From: CAYQXJ01 sp964421565
Lineage (GTDB): Bacteria > Planctomycetota > Brocadiia > SM23-32
Direction: 5' to 3'
DNA: 64,000 nucleotides
Assembly: GCA_964421565.1 (NCBI GenBank)
Contig: CAYQXJ010000001.1
Location: 124,001-188,000, forward strand
Shown: piece by piece, positions 63,949 to 64,000 of the stretch
Layout: the number at the start of each line of letters is the position of its first letter
Position numbering within the stretch: the stretch's first letter is position 1
Notes under the pieces: generated by a model
Database searches by the model: none
The model's input: the letters and a program-made list of their open reading frames with translations, nothing else
Told to the model about the DNA's origin: nothing
Program-made: the position numbers and the translations under genes

Positions 63949-64000
63949 ATGCGCGTTGCCATCGGAGCCGACCACCAGGGCTACCTGCTGCGCCGTGAGA
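63949..64000 (+). CDS. rpiB: Ribose-5-phosphate isomerase B, N-terminal fragment (runs off the window)
   Basis: The first 17 residues are visible: MRVAIGADHQGYLLRRE. This matches the RpiB/LacA start, in which the Asp-His pair binds the sugar phosphate. The ATG at 63949 has GAGGAGGAG about 8 bases upstream. RpiB interconverts ribose 5-phosphate and ribulose 5-phosphate, so it fits beside the divergent transketolase gene. The rest is outside the window, so RpiB and LacA-type relatives cannot be fully separated. Confidence 0.8.
   Translation, partial: MRVAIGADHQGYLLRRE

Overview
The window is 64 kb of GC-rich bacterial DNA with about 45 protein genes, two tRNA genes and no detectable phage, insertion sequence or CRISPR array. 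The gene content suggests a free-living, Gram-negative, polysaccharide-degrading bacterium. An LptB-type ATPase implies an LPS-type outer membrane. There are two Cys-type sulfatases, several glycosidases or phosphorylases (GH26, GH43, GH94, GH95, GH130), three FAD-dependent oxidoreductases of the large uncharacterised PF12831-like class, Gfo/Idh/MocA dehydrogenases, and three type IV pilus ATPases. This mix is typical of PVC-superphylum and neighbouring lineages (Lentisphaerota, Planctomycetota, Hydrogenedentota, Armatimonadota). No rRNA or marker gene fixes the phylum, so this is inference.

Layout. 1-7.3 kb: FAD oxidoreductases, a VTT membrane protein and a GH26 mannanase. 7.7-18.7 kb: mostly plus-strand genes: an ARPP-1 protein, tRNA-Ser (minus), a PH-like membrane protein, a Gfo/Idh/MocA dehydrogenase, a lipoprotein hydrolase, GH43, a phosphodiesterase-type AlkP protein, a sulfatase, tRNA-Lys (minus) and an SDR. 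18.8-33.7 kb: a long minus-strand series: a photolyase / DUF523-DUF1722 / flavoprotein operon, a 0.7 kb gene-free structured stretch, a fucose-isomerase-like protein, MATE exporter, a dehydrogenase-AKR fusion, DinB, a GH94 phosphorylase and a GT39-like membrane protein. 33.8-38.5 kb: a second GT39-like protein, threonine aldolase and a spermidine synthase split into two overlapping genes. 38.6-48.3 kb: an AraC regulator, a sugar operon (GH-like protein, PMI-like cupin, GH95, nitrilase), an orphan promoter with a possible small RNA, and a sulfatase. 48.6-53.7 kb: a hybrid histidine kinase, a repeat-bearing gene-free stretch, a SecD-P1-like protein and LptB. 53.9-58.5 kb: PilB/GspE - PilT - PilB/GspE. 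58.5-64 kb: two VOC proteins around a small ferredoxin, GH130, a frameshifted DUF3047 protein, and divergent transketolase and RpiB.

How the parts may work together. Mannan-type chains could be cut by GH26 and the products phosphorolysed by GH130 and GH94 enzymes. Sulfated, fucose-containing glycans could be processed by the sulfatases, GH95 and the fucose-isomerase-like protein. Sugar phosphates could enter the pentose phosphate pathway through transketolase and RpiB. Promoter-like sequences, where visible, are sigma70-like, often with a TTGC rather than TTGA -35 start.

The most unusual items are: the gene-free structured region at 22.45-23.15 kb with its own promoter-like element and terminal hairpin; the orphan consensus promoter at 46.56 kb; the split spermidine synthase; a GH95 protein with a displaced key aspartate; a stand-alone SecD head-domain protein beside lptB; and the FAD-HEAT fusion.
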